Assembly: GCA_016870035.1 (NCBI GenBank)
Contig: VGCJ01000008.1
Location: 1-46,722, forward strand
Length of the DNA stretch: 46,722 nt
Direction of reading: 5' to 3'
Origin: Alphaproteobacteria bacterium
GTDB lineage: Bacteria; Pseudomonadota; Alphaproteobacteria; Rhizobiales; Beijerinckiaceae
The position numbers and the translations under genes are program-made. The notes below the pieces were generated by a model, which was given only the letters and a program-made list of their open reading frames with translations, searched no databases and was not told the origin of the DNA. Below are positions 1-8,373 of this stretch, piece by piece. How positions within the stretch are numbered: position 1 is the first letter of the stretch; each line of letters begins with the position of its first letter.

Positions 1-371
1 ACTTCTTTTTCGCCGCGTTTTAACCGACGAGGATTAAGTTGGCGGACTTCCATTTCCTGAATGAAGCCGGAATCGGGCAACATGATCCCGCAGAGATCGC
101 GCGTGGCTTGAGTACAATGGATTTTTTTCGTGAAACCTTGCTTCACCAATTTTGGAAGGAGTCCTGAATGATCGATATGAGCATGGGTGAGCAGAGCAGC
201 ATCAATGCGATCAGGCGCGAAAGGGAAGGCACGGTAATTCAATTCGCGTTCAGTTTTCGAACCTTGAAACATGCCGCAATCGATTACGATTTTTGAAGAG
301 TCCGTCTCAAGCCGGTAGCAAGATCCCGTTACGCTTCGGGCAGCACCATGGAATGTCAGGCGAATACTCAT
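1..371 (-). CDS. MBL-fold (beta-CASP-like) metallo-hydrolase, partial
   Basis: The reverse strand is open from an ATG at 371 to the window edge (123 codons), so only the N-terminal part is present. The product starts [16 protein letters not shown] and carries DCGMFQG (residues 31-37) and the metal-binding motif HAHIDH at 63-68, followed by SGLLP. This is the start of a zinc-dependent metallo-beta-lactamase fold of the group related to RNA-processing CPSF/RNase J-like enzymes; many bacterial members are annotated as exonuclease-like without a proven substrate. Its ATG overlaps the stop of the upstream LOG-family gene by 4 bases (ATGA), so the two are probably translationally coupled. The family is clear; the substrate is unknown. 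Confidence 0.85.
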   Translation of the reverse strand, partial: MSIRLTFHGAARSVTGSCYRLETDSSKIVIDCGMFQGSKTERELNYRAFPFAPDRIDAALLTHAHIDHSGLLPKLVKQGFTKKIHCTQATRDLCGIMLPDSGFIQEMEVRQLNPRRLKRGEKE

Positions 372-1126
372 GAGTGACCCTCTGGAATCTTAAGTCCATT
401 CTTGATCAATTTTTCCCAAGCCTCTCGTGGTGTGTCCGCATAATCAAACAAATGAAGATCTGACGCGGCGATCATATTGTGTTCAACCATAGTTTTGAAA
501 TTGATTAACCTATTCCAGTAGTTGCCATCATAAAGAATGACGGGCAGATGCCCATTCATTTTTCCGGTTTGGCGCAAGGTTAAAATTTCAAATAATTCAT
601 CAAGCGTTCCAAACCCGCCCGGAAAAACAATCAATGCCGCCGCACGAATCGCAAAATGCATTTTGCGCATCGCGAAATAATGGAAGCGGAACGTCAGATC
701 CGGTGTTGAATAAGCATTCGGTTCCTGCTCATGCGGCAAAGTGATGTTAAAGCCGATGGACGGTGCGCCCACATCATGCGCGCCGCGATTGGCTGCCTCC
801 ATGATTCCTGGACCACCGCCTGTTGCAATCACGTTGTGACGCGGTGTGTGGTTGATGAGTTTTGCTCCGCCTTCGTCAGAACATATGCGGCCGAAATCGC
901 GTGCTGCCTTGTACCATCCTTGCGGATCATCTTCGCTCACACGTGCGGAGCCGAAGACGATGACCGTTGAAGCAACGCCCCATTCGCGTAAATGGTCTTC
1001 AGCTTTCATATATTCGAGTTGAAAGCGAAGGCCTCTGGTCGAGTCGCCGAGTAAAAAGTCGGCATCAAGCGCGGGAATGCGGTAGGCAGCGGCGTTGAGT
1101 TGGGCACGATTTGAGGGCTTATCCAT
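368..1126 (-). CDS. LOG-family protein (TIGR00730-type Rossmann fold)
   Basis: A 252-residue protein of the LOG family (cytokinin riboside 5'-monophosphate phosphoribohydrolase / lysine-decarboxylase-like). The two family signatures are visible: [14 protein letters not shown] in the middle and [12 protein letters not shown] toward the C-terminus, which together bind the nucleotide phosphate and hydrolyse AMP-like nucleotides to base plus ribose 5-phosphate in characterised members. I place the start at the ATG at 1126 (MDKPSNRAQ); the frame stays open to a TTG at 1174, but the extra 16 residues look unlike the family. It is the first gene of a two-gene unit with the metallo-hydrolase. The in vivo substrate cannot be read from sequence. 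Confidence 0.88.
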   Translation of the reverse strand: MDKPSNRAQLNAAAYRIPALDADFLLGDSTRGLRFQLEYMKAEDHLREWGVASTVIVFGSARVSEDDPQGWYKAARDFGRICSDEGGAKLINHTPRHNVIATGGGPGIMEAANRGAHDVGAPSIGFNITLPHEQEPNAYSTPDLTFRFHYFAMRKMHFAIRAAALIVFPGGFGTLDELFEILTLRQTGKMNGHLPVILYDGNYWNRLINFKTMVEHNMIAASDLHLFDYADTPREAWEKLIKNGLKIPEGHS

Positions 1127-1273
1127 GATGATCTTAAGCGTTTTGATTTTTGAGAGTGTTTCGGGGGGCGGCAATCATAAACAAGAATTCGGTATTCGTT
1201 CCGCTTTTTTGCTCTTGAAGAGAAGAACTCAACTGAACTTTGGCCTATTCCGCCTTTTTGGCAAGAAAAAGAT

Positions 1274-1307
1274 AAAGGCCGCCTCCCTTGTGAGGGAAGC
1301 GGCCTTT
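1274..1307. terminator. Bidirectional-looking rho-independent terminator
   Basis: A strong inverted repeat: AAAGGCCGC (1274-1282) pairs with GCGGCCTTT (1299-1307), then one mismatch, then TCCCT/AGGGA, with a TGTG loop. Read on the minus strand it is followed by TTTATCTTTTT, so it should end transcription of the iron permease gene that stops at 1332. Confidence 0.75.
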
Positions 1308-1331
1308 GTCTCGTCTCAACCGATCGAGATC

Positions 1332-2135
1332 TTAGCTCTGCGGCGTTGCTTTTCTTAATCGCAAGGCTGCATAACCTGCCGCGGCCAGAGCCACGAGAAC
1401 AAGTTGTGGCAGCAGGGCTTCAATCGTCTTTTGGAAACCGATGGTTGAAAGAAGCGCGGGCATGTTAATCGGGCTTTCAGGCAGGATATGCGCTTCCTGC
1501 AATTCGTGAACGCCAGCACCGAGGAAGCGGAACGCCATCACGAATAAGAAGGCTGATGTGATAATGAACAATGGCCGGAGCGGTAAGCGCACGGTCAGAA
1601 TCCGCAACGCGATGAAGAGGAAGGCGAGAACCACAGCCGCAACGACAAAGCCCGCGATGATTGGGGATGTCCAGCCGCCTTCGGAATTCGTCAAAGCGTG
1701 ATAGAAGATGACAGTCTCCGCGCCTTCGCGAATAACAGCGAGGAAAGAGAGCACGCCGATTGCGAGATCGCTTTGTTGAGACCTCATGGCATGATCGGCT
1801 TGCACGTGGATATAGCTTTGCCAGGCGCGTGGATCTTGCTTCACAAAGAGCCACCCTGAGACATAAATCATCAGGGCGGAGGCCAGCAGCAGCATCACGC
1901 CTTCAAGCAATTTGCTTTGTTCTGCACCCAGAAAAGTTTCTATGATCATGGCAAGACCAAAGCTTGCCACAACGCCAATAACGGCGCCGGAGTAAAGGGC
2001 TGGGAGGTGGTGGCGTGCGCCAGTTTTAATGATGTAGGCGATCAGCGCACTCAAAATCAGAATGACTTCCAGACCCTCACGCAAAAGAATGGAAGCGGAT
2101 TGGACGAGCATCGTCCAGCTCACAGAATCATACAT
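1332..2135 (-). CDS. FTR1-family high-affinity iron permease
   Basis: A 267-residue polytopic inner-membrane protein. The two FTR1 iron-binding motifs of type REGxE are present: REGLEVILI in the first membrane segment and REGAETVIF in a middle segment, with about seven hydrophobic segments overall. FTR1/EfeU proteins import iron. I choose the ATG at 2135 (MYDSVSW) because a GAGG ribosome site lies about 9 bases upstream; a second ATG two codons earlier (2141) would leave almost no spacing, and the frame is open to 2213. No efeO- or efeB-like partner is adjacent, so it may work alone or with genes elsewhere. Confidence 0.88.
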   Translation of the reverse strand: MYDSVSWTMLVQSASILLREGLEVILILSALIAYIIKTGARHHLPALYSGAVIGVVASFGLAMIIETFLGAEQSKLLEGVMLLLASALMIYVSGWLFVKQDPRAWQSYIHVQADHAMRSQQSDLAIGVLSFLAVIREGAETVIFYHALTNSEGGWTSPIIAGFVVAAVVLAFLFIALRILTVRLPLRPLFIITSAFLFVMAFRFLGAGVHELQEAHILPESPINMPALLSTIGFQKTIEALLPQLVLVALAAAGYAALRLRKATPQS

Positions 2136-2317
2136 GGTCATTATCCTCTGCATCACGACGGTCAAGGCGCCGCTGCTAGAGTTGCGCCTAGCATCGCGAT
2201 TTTGAGGCTTCAATGATTTTGGTGCTGCAGAACCCCTAGTTTGAAAACATTGTAAAGTAGAAAATTACAGCGTGGCCATGTGATTTTGTACCCTGTAACC
2301 GCTACCAAGAGTGCCCA

Positions 2318-2980
2318 TCACCAGGATAAACACGCCGTCTCGCTTGTGATTCCGGCGGATTTTTCAGCGACCCGCGCAGCACTACCACCAATACGAGCTG
2401 GATTGCGGCGGATCGGATTGGGCAGACTCGCGGCCAAGCGCGCGGCTTCTTCATTTGTGAGCTCGGAGGCCGGCTTTTTGAAATAGAATTGAGCGGCGGC
2501 CTCTGCGCCAAAAATGCCGCGGCCCCATTCGGCAATATTGAGATAAATCTCCATCATCCGCTTTTTCCCCCATAAAAGATCAATGAGAAGAGCGAGCGGC
2601 AATTCAAGCGCTTTGCGGATGTAAGATCGTCCAGGCCAGAGATAAAGATTTTTTGCGACCTGCATCGAGATTGTCGAGGCGCCGCGCGAAGGTCCACCAC
2701 GATCGGACAATACCGACTGAAGTTCGATGAAATCGACACCCCAATGCGTACAAAAACGATGGTCCTCCGAGGCAATCACCGCTTTGGAGAGTGCCGGCGA
2801 GATCGATTCAATCGAGACCCAACGCCACGAAGTGAGGTTACCCGTAAACAAGTGACCAATGATCAGAGTTGAAGGTATAGGCAAGACGCGCCCCCAGATC
2901 AGACTGACCACAAACAGGATCGCAATCGCTTGCAGCGCGATTTTCAAAAAGGTTACGAGGCGTCGGAATTGGAGCATCAA
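2318..2980 (-). CDS. mtgA: Monofunctional peptidoglycan glycosyltransferase MtgA
   Basis: A 220-residue enzyme with one N-terminal membrane anchor (hydrophobic stretch around residues 10-30) and a single GT51 transglycosylase domain. Family motifs are in order: EDHRFCTHWGVD (catalytic Glu region), RGASTISMQVAKNLYLW, KKRMMEIYLNIAEWG and FGAEAAAQFYF. It polymerises lipid II into glycan strands on the periplasmic side of the inner membrane, without a transpeptidase domain. Length matches the family. It appears to be a single-gene unit on the minus strand. Confidence 0.93.
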   Translation of the reverse strand: MMLQFRRLVTFLKIALQAIAILFVVSLIWGRVLPIPSTLIIGHLFTGNLTSWRWVSIESISPALSKAVIASEDHRFCTHWGVDFIELQSVLSDRGGPSRGASTISMQVAKNLYLWPGRSYIRKALELPLALLIDLLWGKKRMMEIYLNIAEWGRGIFGAEAAAQFYFKKPASELTNEEAARLAASLPNPIRRNPARIGGSAARVAEKSAGITSETACLSW

Positions 2981-3041
2981 GAATGAAACTTATGAAAACC
3001 GGATGGGAGAGCGCTCTTGAAGACAAGCACTCTTAGGGTCA

Positions 3042-3647
3042 TCAGCCTTCTGATTCAATACCACGCTCTGTAATGATCATGTCCAATGGCTGATCATGGG
3101 GTTGAGAAAAAATCGTATCGAGTTTGGCTTGGCTTAAGCCCACACCGATGACAAAGCGATCTTCTTCAAAAGCCGCCAATGTGCGGTCGAAATAACCGCC
3201 CCCATATCCAAGGCAAAAATTTTGATTGTCCCACCCCATAAGCGGTGCAAGCAGAATATCTGGCTTCACGATCTCGCGTTTCACGGGCACCGGAATATTC
3301 CAAAAGTCGCGTTCCATTTCGTCGCTTGGCGTCCAAGCATAAAAGGATAGCGGCGCGTTTATTATTTCAACGACCGGAAGTGCGAGCTTCATATGAAGCG
3401 TGAAACAAGCCGAAAGCTCATCGCGCAAATCAAGTTCCGATTTGATCGGCCAATAGAGTTAGAGGATTTTTCCCTCAATATTTATATATTTGTTCTTGAT
3501 TGTTGTGATGACATAGGTGGCAACAATTCGACCCAAGGCCTGTCGCTCAGAGACGGACAGCGCAGCGCGGGAGGCAAGCAGCTCTTTGCGTTTTGATTGA
3601 CGCCAAAGTGACACATCAAGGGCTTGTTGTGGGTCAATAATCTCCAT
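3042..3647 (-). pseudogene. 5-formyltetrahydrofolate cyclo-ligase gene interrupted by an in-frame TAA
   Basis: The reverse strand reads MEIIDPQQALDVSLWRQ from 3647, with the family's N-terminal RKELLASRAALS region, then reaches TAA at 3459-3461. The same frame continues at once with LYWPIKSELDLRDEL and on to LAPLMGWDNQNFCLGYGGGYFDR, the folate/ATP-binding signature of 5-formyl-THF cyclo-ligases (FTHFS-C/YgfA), ending at 3042. Nothing else is lost: the break is one stop codon with no frame change, where neighbours in the family have a sense codon just before the LYWP-type strand. Either the gene is a recent pseudogene, the base is an error, or a TTG at 3428 restarts a C-terminal fragment. The enzyme would convert 5-formyl-THF to 5,10-methenyl-THF using ATP. 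Confidence 0.85.
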
Positions 3648-3949
3648 GCCGCCGTCTGTATAAGTGAATTAATGCGCGAAGCAGGGTGGTGAAGCGCAGG
3701 AGCGTTGTATCGGAACTCTGACCGTGGTCATATTTGACCCCTTATGATGAAATCGGCCAATCATATCACGGGGTTAAAAATGCGGTATACGCTGAAAGCA
3801 GAGCGGCAGCATCGCCCGTGCACGTCTTATTGATGTCGAAGCCGCATCTAAAGAGGGCGCGATAGTGGCTTAAAAATATTTGATCTGATGCAAATCCTTA
3901 ATCATTTTCTTTCATGAGAAGCGAGGTCCTTTTGTGGTGGTGACGGGTT
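3648..3949. other. Intergenic stretch with small nested inverted repeats
   Basis: About 300 bases between the divergent cyclo-ligase remnant and the 175-residue protein. It contains GGTCATATTTGACC (3725-3738, a 5-bp stem) nested inside CCGTG...CACGG. One short open stretch (about 3800-3872) looks like a decayed coding remnant without recognisable identity. A 6S RNA is often found beside this ligase gene in proteobacteria, but I could not recognise its conserved parts here. Confidence 0.3.
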
Positions 3950-4477
3950 ATGGCCAGCGTTTCGGCTTTTATCATTGCGCTTTATCTTGCTGTTCTTGTG
4001 ATAGCGCTTATAAAGCGCGGCAAAGAGTTTGACAGCCCTTGGCTCTTTCTGTTGCGGTGCTTTTTCCCAAGCTGGCGGTTCTTTGATTCCCCTGGTCCAC
4101 AGCCACGGCTTTTTGTGAGGGTGCTTTCTGACGACGAATGCTGGTCTGCGTGGACCATGTTTATCCCGCGTGCACCCTTTCAGCTGAGAGACCTCTTTTA
4201 TAATCCTGAAAACAATCTGCGTCTCACTGAACAAACATTGATTGAACATCTGAGCCTCGATGTTCAAGGTCTGCTTGAGGGCCAAAAAGTTGATGCACTT
4301 GTGTCTTACGCGTTGACACAAAGAGTGGCACATCGTGTCGCACGAACGCTCTCATCGGATCATAAGATAAAAGCCTATCAATTCGAGCTTCGCCTTTTGC
4401 CAGGCCTTGACGACGATCCGTCCGAGCACAGACTTCTTGCCTCACCGATCATCAAAGAGGCAGATTATGTCTCTTGA
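3950..4477 (+). CDS. Hypothetical protein with N-terminal membrane segment, partner of HTTM gene
   Basis: A 175-residue protein I do not recognise. Residues about 3-22 (SAFIIALYLAVLVIALI) form one membrane segment. The rest is soluble and rich in aromatic residues near the membrane (WLFLLRCFFPSWRFF). The sequence then suggests a compact domain with FELRLLPG near the end. Its 3' end overlaps the next gene by 11 bases, so the two are surely cotranscribed. A G-rich ribosome site (GGTGG) lies upstream of the ATG at 3950. The pairing with an HTTM protein suggests an accessory subunit, but no function can be assigned. Confidence 0.7.
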   Translation: MASVSAFIIALYLAVLVIALIKRGKEFDSPWLFLLRCFFPSWRFFDSPGPQPRLFVRVLSDDECWSAWTMFIPRAPFQLRDLFYNPENNLRLTEQTLIEHLSLDVQGLLEGQKVDALVSYALTQRVAHRVARTLSSDHKIKAYQFELRLLPGLDDDPSEHRLLASPIIKEADYVS

Positions 4478-5255
4478 TCTCGCGATTACGGCTTTTACAC
4501 ATCTCCTTGCCCTGAGCCTTGTGATTCAGACCCTCGAAGGGATCAGTCTGTCTCGGCGTAATGATGTGAAGGCGGTCTGGGTGTGGTCGGTCCAGAAAGG
4601 TGATTTGCGTCATACCTCCCGCATCATTCAGACACTTTTCGCATTCTTTTTTGATGACCGAAATTATTTTTTCCATTTGGCTATTCGATTATGTGTCGCG
4701 CTGAGTCTTCTGATCCAACCTTATATAGGGGCTGCCATTTTTCTCTTAATAAGCTCTGTCATTTTATCAATTCGTTGGCGTGGCGCTTTCAATGGCGGCA
4801 GCGATTTCATGACGTTTGTGACGGTTACGGGGTTATTGATTGGAACAAGCACGTCACTATTCGATGATCGCGAAATGGCATGGAACGCAGCCTTTTGGTA
4901 TATCACGATCCATTCAATATCCTCTTATTTCATGTCTGGCGCGGTTAAGCTTCTCAATCAGCATTGGAGGCGTGGCAGCGCGCTTACACATTTCTTAGAT
5001 GGTGGCTTATACGGACCTCTGACAAAGCGATCGTTTTTTAGAAAGCCCATGATCGCTAAACTCGCATCATGGGGATTTATTTTATGGGAAATCTCATTTC
5101 CTTTAGTCCTCTTTGATGTAGATTTTGCGAAAGTCTATTGCGTCATCGCCTTTATCTTCCACCTTCTGGTTTTTAGGTTCTTCGGCTTGAACCGTTTCGT
5201 GTGGGCGTGGGTCGCTACATTTCCCGCGATTCTTTACTGCGCAGGCCGCTTTTGA
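4467..5255 (+). CDS. HTTM-like polytopic membrane protein
   Basis: A 262-residue protein with about six to seven hydrophobic segments. Its features resemble the HTTM (horizontally transferred transmembrane, vitamin-K-dependent carboxylase-like) family: paired aromatic-rich helices, SSYFMSGAVKLL and the conserved-looking WRRGSALTHFLDGGLYGP loop. I choose the ATG at 4467 (MSLDLAITAF) because AAAGAGG sits 6 bases upstream; the frame is open to 4407 within the previous gene. It overlaps the preceding 175-residue gene. Bacterial HTTM proteins are mostly uncharacterised; a role in modifying a lipid or quinone-like molecule has been suggested for relatives but cannot be shown here. Confidence 0.7.
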   Translation: MSLDLAITAFTHLLALSLVIQTLEGISLSRRNDVKAVWVWSVQKGDLRHTSRIIQTLFAFFFDDRNYFFHLAIRLCVALSLLIQPYIGAAIFLLISSVILSIRWRGAFNGGSDFMTFVTVTGLLIGTSTSLFDDREMAWNAAFWYITIHSISSYFMSGAVKLLNQHWRRGSALTHFLDGGLYGPLTKRSFFRKPMIAKLASWGFILWEISFPLVLFDVDFAKVYCVIAFIFHLLVFRFFGLNRFVWAWVATFPAILYCAGRF

Positions 5256-5310
5256 TTTTTCTGAAAATCGGCCCTATAAATAATTAAAAATAATAGGGGG
5301 CTAAGATACT

Positions 5311-6117
5311 CTAGGCCTTTTTGAAAAACTGAGCCAGCAACGTCTTCATCCGCATGCCGCCCTCTGCCGCAACAGTTTTTGTTTCTGTGTGGGAGGGGGC
5401 ACCTCCAAATAAACCCGCACCGTAATTGGTGACCATGGAGAGGGCTGCAACATAAAGCCCGATCCGGCGTGCGAGAATGACTTCCGGTACCGTTGACATG
5501 CCGACCAAAGTGGCGCCGAGCATCTTTGAAGCTCGTATTTCCGCGGGCGTTTCAAAGCTCGAGCCCGGAAACCATTGATAGATGCCTTCTGTCAGCGACA
5601 GGCCTGCCTCACGCGCAGCGTCAATCAATCGTGCACGGAGATGCGGTTCATAGGCATCAACCATCGGCACGAAACGCGAGTCGTCATTGATTCCAATTAA
5701 GGGATTTATGCCTGATAAATTGATATGATCAGCAATCAAAGACAATGAACCGGGCGGGACATCTTCGAGGAGCGAGCCTGCGGCGTTTGTTAAGATCAGA
5801 TTTTTTATTCCGAGAGCCGCCATGGCTTCTATCGGATATCGCATAATGGCAGGATCACCATGTTCGTAGTAATGTGCTCGACCTTGCATCATGAAAACGC
5901 GTGACGTGCCAATCGTCCCTGCGACCACGCGGGCTGAGTGGCCTGAGACATGGCCTTTCGGAAATCCGACAATCTGCGCGTAAGGTATAATCACTGGATT
6001 TTGAACGAGATCAGCCACAGGTCCCAAGCCTGTGCCCAGAACGATGCCATAATCGAAAGGGCCTTCAATCCCATATTCTTTCAGTGTGGCAAGTGCCTCT
6101 TCAATTCGAGGGGTCAT
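5311..6117 (-). CDS. punA: Purine-nucleoside phosphorylase, trimeric class
   Basis: A 268-residue enzyme of the PNP/MTAP superfamily. Visible motifs are GTGLGPVAD (phosphate loop, about residue 28), HYYEHGD, LTNAAGSL, SSFETPAEIR, GMSTVPEVILAR and VTNYGAG, the base-binding Asn region. It cleaves purine nucleosides with phosphate to base plus (deoxy)ribose 1-phosphate in the cytoplasm. It is the last gene of a nucleoside salvage unit: its ATG overlaps the stop of cdd by 4 bases. Family is certain; preference between inosine/guanosine and other purines is not visible. Confidence 0.92.
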   Translation of the reverse strand: MTPRIEEALATLKEYGIEGPFDYGIVLGTGLGPVADLVQNPVIIPYAQIVGFPKGHVSGHSARVVAGTIGTSRVFMMQGRAHYYEHGDPAIMRYPIEAMAALGIKNLILTNAAGSLLEDVPPGSLSLIADHINLSGINPLIGINDDSRFVPMVDAYEPHLRARLIDAAREAGLSLTEGIYQWFPGSSFETPAEIRASKMLGATLVGMSTVPEVILARRIGLYVAALSMVTNYGAGLFGGAPSHTETKTVAAEGGMRMKTLLAQFFKKA

Positions 6118-6518
6118 GCTAAATCTCTTGGGCCGAAAGCGTGTGGTAAGAGCGATTGAATGGAATAAGTGAGTGGTTCTTTTGTTTTTTCATCAAGCAC
6201 ATGAATGCGTGTTGTTTCGTTTGAAAATTCAAAGATGCGTTGCCGGCACGCACCGCAAGGGTAACAAGGATTACTTTTCACTCCGACAATAGCGATGTCG
6301 GCGATCTCTGTTTCGCCTTGTGAGATCATGGCGGCGATGGCACCTGCTTCTGCGCATGTACCTGTGGGGTAAGCTGCGTTCTCGACGTTGCAAGCAGCGA
6401 TGATTTGACCCGTGGTTGTTCGAATGGCCGCGCCCACAAAAAATTTTGAATAGGGCGCATAGGCCTTTGCAGCGACTTCATTCGCCGCATCAAAAAGTGA
6501 TTTAAGGTGAGGATCCAT
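6114..6518 (-). CDS. cdd: Cytidine deaminase
   Basis: A 134-residue zinc enzyme that deaminates cytidine/deoxycytidine to uridine. It has the small homotetrameric-type architecture: PYSKFFVGAAI near the N-terminus, the CAE zinc/catalytic motif (TGTCAEAGA) and PCGACRQ supplying the two further zinc cysteines. The start is the ATG at 6518 (MDPHLKSLF). The same frame is open to 6872, but that extension lies over the permease gene and is not family-like. The ATG overlaps the permease stop by one base (TGATG), and the gene overlaps punA by 4, so transport and salvage genes form one operon. Confidence 0.92.
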   Translation of the reverse strand: MDPHLKSLFDAANEVAAKAYAPYSKFFVGAAIRTTTGQIIAACNVENAAYPTGTCAEAGAIAAMISQGETEIADIAIVGVKSNPCYPCGACRQRIFEFSNETTRIHVLDEKTKEPLTYSIQSLLPHAFGPRDLA

Positions 6519-6877
6519 CAGCGTTCTTTCACATAAGGCAAGCCAGAGGCTTTTGGCGGAATGGCTTTGCCGATAAAACCCGCGAGCAAAACAACGGTCA
6601 TCAGATAAGGCAAAGCCTGTATAGCCTGCACCGGAATTTGGCCTATGCCCGGCATCATAACGCCTTGCAAACGAATAGCGACGGCGTCGAGAAGTCCAAA
6701 TAGAAAACATGTCCAAAGGGCAGGCCACGCGCGCCATTTCGCAAAGATCAAAGCGGCTAAAGCGATGAAACCTTTGCCCGCTGTCATATTTGTCAGAAAG
6801 CCAGCCGCCTGGCCAAGCGCCAAATATGATCCGGCAAAGCCACAAAGGACACCGGCAAGAATGACAGCGCATACATA
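6518..6877 (-). pseudogene. Nucleoside-type ABC permease, C-terminal fragment
   Basis: The frame is open from 6877 to the stop at 6518 (119 codons). It reads VILAGVLCGFAGSYLALGQ, NMTAGKGFIALAALIFAKW and then three more hydrophobic segments. This is the C-terminal third of a BmpA-system permease of the RbsC/YufQ type used for nucleoside uptake. Upstream, TAA at 6878-6880 and AT-rich unrelated sequence replace the N-terminal two thirds, so the gene was cut by an insertion or deletion at the left edge of the accessory region. Its place directly before cdd and punA fits nucleoside import. The fragment alone should not be functional. Confidence 0.82.
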
Positions 6878-7289
6878 TTACCCTGAATTGTAATAGTTTT
6901 TTATTTTCTCATGAAATTATTCCTTTTCTTTTATATATTGTGTATGAAAAACAAACGTAAAAACCACCTTCAGCAGATTTGATTTTCTCGGCGTCATCAT
7001 AATGAACTAGCGATTTTTTGTAGTTATACTGCTAATTTGAAGGCCTGTGTAAGGCTTTCGAACCATCGGCAAATTATGCCGTCGCCGTTAACCCCCAAGC
7101 GGGTCGTTCTAGATGAACCTTACTGACAAACCAATTGTAAGACAAACACGCTAAAATCATAATTGCAGTTTAACTTTCGTCGACATCTTCTGATACCTTT
7201 TTCTGAAAGTAAATAGATCAGTTAAAAGTGTACAATACAGGTGCAAACGATACCGTCGCTCTTTTTCACTATTGCTTACCGGTGAATGC
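6878..7289. other. AT-rich junction sequence, no gene recognised
   Basis: Starting exactly where the permease homology stops, this stretch is markedly AT-rich (poly-T and ATATA tracts at 6895-6945) and has stops in all frames. I see a less AT-rich patch at about 7055-7115 that may be a decayed coding remnant, but I cannot identify it. Confidence 0.4.
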
Positions 7290-7946
7290 TCAGACCGCTT
7301 GATCAAAATAGTAAGCGCAAAGAGCAAGCGCGTTCGCGAATAAGGCCATTTCAACCCGCTGAATGTCGACGTTCGGGTCGACCTTGCCTGCAACCTCCTT
7401 AAGTAAGGAACAATAGTTTAAATAAAAATTCGAAGATGCGACTGAATCGGTTAGCATAGCTTGCGCCTTTCGAATCGTACCGTTCTGCGACTTACCCTTT
7501 AGTGTAGGAAAGTAGATAGGCTCTACGCGCTCTGCCTTCTGCCGCAGTATCGCTAGCGTGACCGCGACGCGACAATCATAGATAGCATACTCAGCAGGGT
7601 CACGAAGACATAAAATCTTTGACCAGGTCGAAATGCCTTTCGTTCCATTCCCTATTAGATCAGCATTTGTTGCCAAAATGTAATCGTCTAGAGTTTTTAT
7701 CTTGTTACCGCGAACGCCACCCCAGTCCCTGACATACCACGTGCATATTGCGGCACAATTTTGCGGGTCATATTGAATCTGTTTATGTAGATGTTGGCGT
7801 AGCTTAAGATTTTCAGTAACGTTATCTTCAGACCCAACATCATAATTAATAGGAAGGCGCTTCGTGTTTATTTTCCAAGTATAGTCGGTCTTCAAAGATT
7901 TAATCTTTGACGATACAAATACGGTTACGATTTCGGATAATGTCAT
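7290..7946 (-). CDS. Unrecognised 218-residue accessory protein
   Basis: A soluble protein with no signal peptide or membrane segment. The ATG at 7946 has AAGGA about 9 bases upstream, so it looks translated. The middle part is the most distinctive: WYVRDWGGVRGN, then LIGNGTKGISTWSKIL and YAIYDCRVAVTLAIL. A conserved-looking Trp-Ser-Lys followed by Ile-Tyr-Asp-x-Arg is a pattern I associate only with uncharacterised proteins. It stands alone between a truncated permease and dead insertion sequences, a setting typical of mobile accessory genes such as defence or restriction-associated genes. That link is only contextual. Function unknown. Confidence 0.6.
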   Translation of the reverse strand: MTLSEIVTVFVSSKIKSLKTDYTWKINTKRLPINYDVGSEDNVTENLKLRQHLHKQIQYDPQNCAAICTWYVRDWGGVRGNKIKTLDDYILATNADLIGNGTKGISTWSKILCLRDPAEYAIYDCRVAVTLAILRQKAERVEPIYFPTLKGKSQNGTIRKAQAMLTDSVASSNFYLNYCSLLKEVAGKVDPNVDIQRVEMALFANALALCAYYFDQAV

Positions 7947-8090
7947 AATATCTAATCCTTAAAATTATAACCTAGATTTAAATTCGAAGTTCAACTTACT
8001 GTAAACTGTTGAGGTGGCTAAGATTTCGATTGGCTTTCGGTTCCCCAGAACTGGCTGTCGAAGAAGCACGACGACGTACCACCATTTGGG
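7947..8090. other. Non-coding junction before IS remnants
   Basis: Short AT-rich upstream region of the 218-residue gene, followed by sequence from about 8030 that begins to resemble the N-terminal coding part of an IS30-type transposase. No intact feature is seen. Confidence 0.3.
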
Positions 8091-8310
8091 CTCACGAAGA
8101 ACGATGACAGATTTCCGCAATATTGATAGCGAGTCTGACTCAGTCGCAGATTGCGGTTAATCTCGGACGGAGCAAGTCGACCTTTAGTCGGGAGATTGCT
8201 CGCAAATCTGGTTTAAGGCGATATCGCCCCTGACAAGTGAGCTTTCTAGCAAAAGAGCGATCTATGAACAGCCATAATGCTCGCGAGATCAAAGCGTCCT
8301 ACTAGCTCTG
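8091..8310 (+). pseudogene. Degenerate IS30-family transposase, N-terminal fragment
   Basis: In one plus-strand frame the sequence reads LTQSQIAVNLGRSKSTFSRE and, directly after, IARKSGLRRYRP, then a stop and a continuation VSFLAKERSMNSHNAREI. This matches the helix-turn-helix start of IS30 transposases (LSQxxIAxxLGRSxSTISRE followed by GYRP and a Gln/Ala-rich segment). Stops interrupt it and the DDE catalytic part is absent, so it is a dead remnant. Confidence 0.7.
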
Positions 8311-8373
8311 GAATACCCCCTAAATAGTGATCCTCTCTGATGTATGGCTTTCGATTCGAAGGAGGACTAAAGA

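Noticed and set aside
1095-1358. 87-codon plus-strand frame between the LOG-family and iron permease genes
   Set aside because: It crosses a strong terminator hairpin and overlaps both real genes antisense.
3648-3949. 6S RNA beside the folate cyclo-ligase gene
   Set aside because: The location is suggestive, but I could not find the conserved closing stem and central bubble.
6519-6872. Long N-terminal extension of cytidine deaminase
   Set aside because: The same frame is open, but the extension is rich in Cys/Arg/Trp and lies antiphase to the real permease coding sequence.
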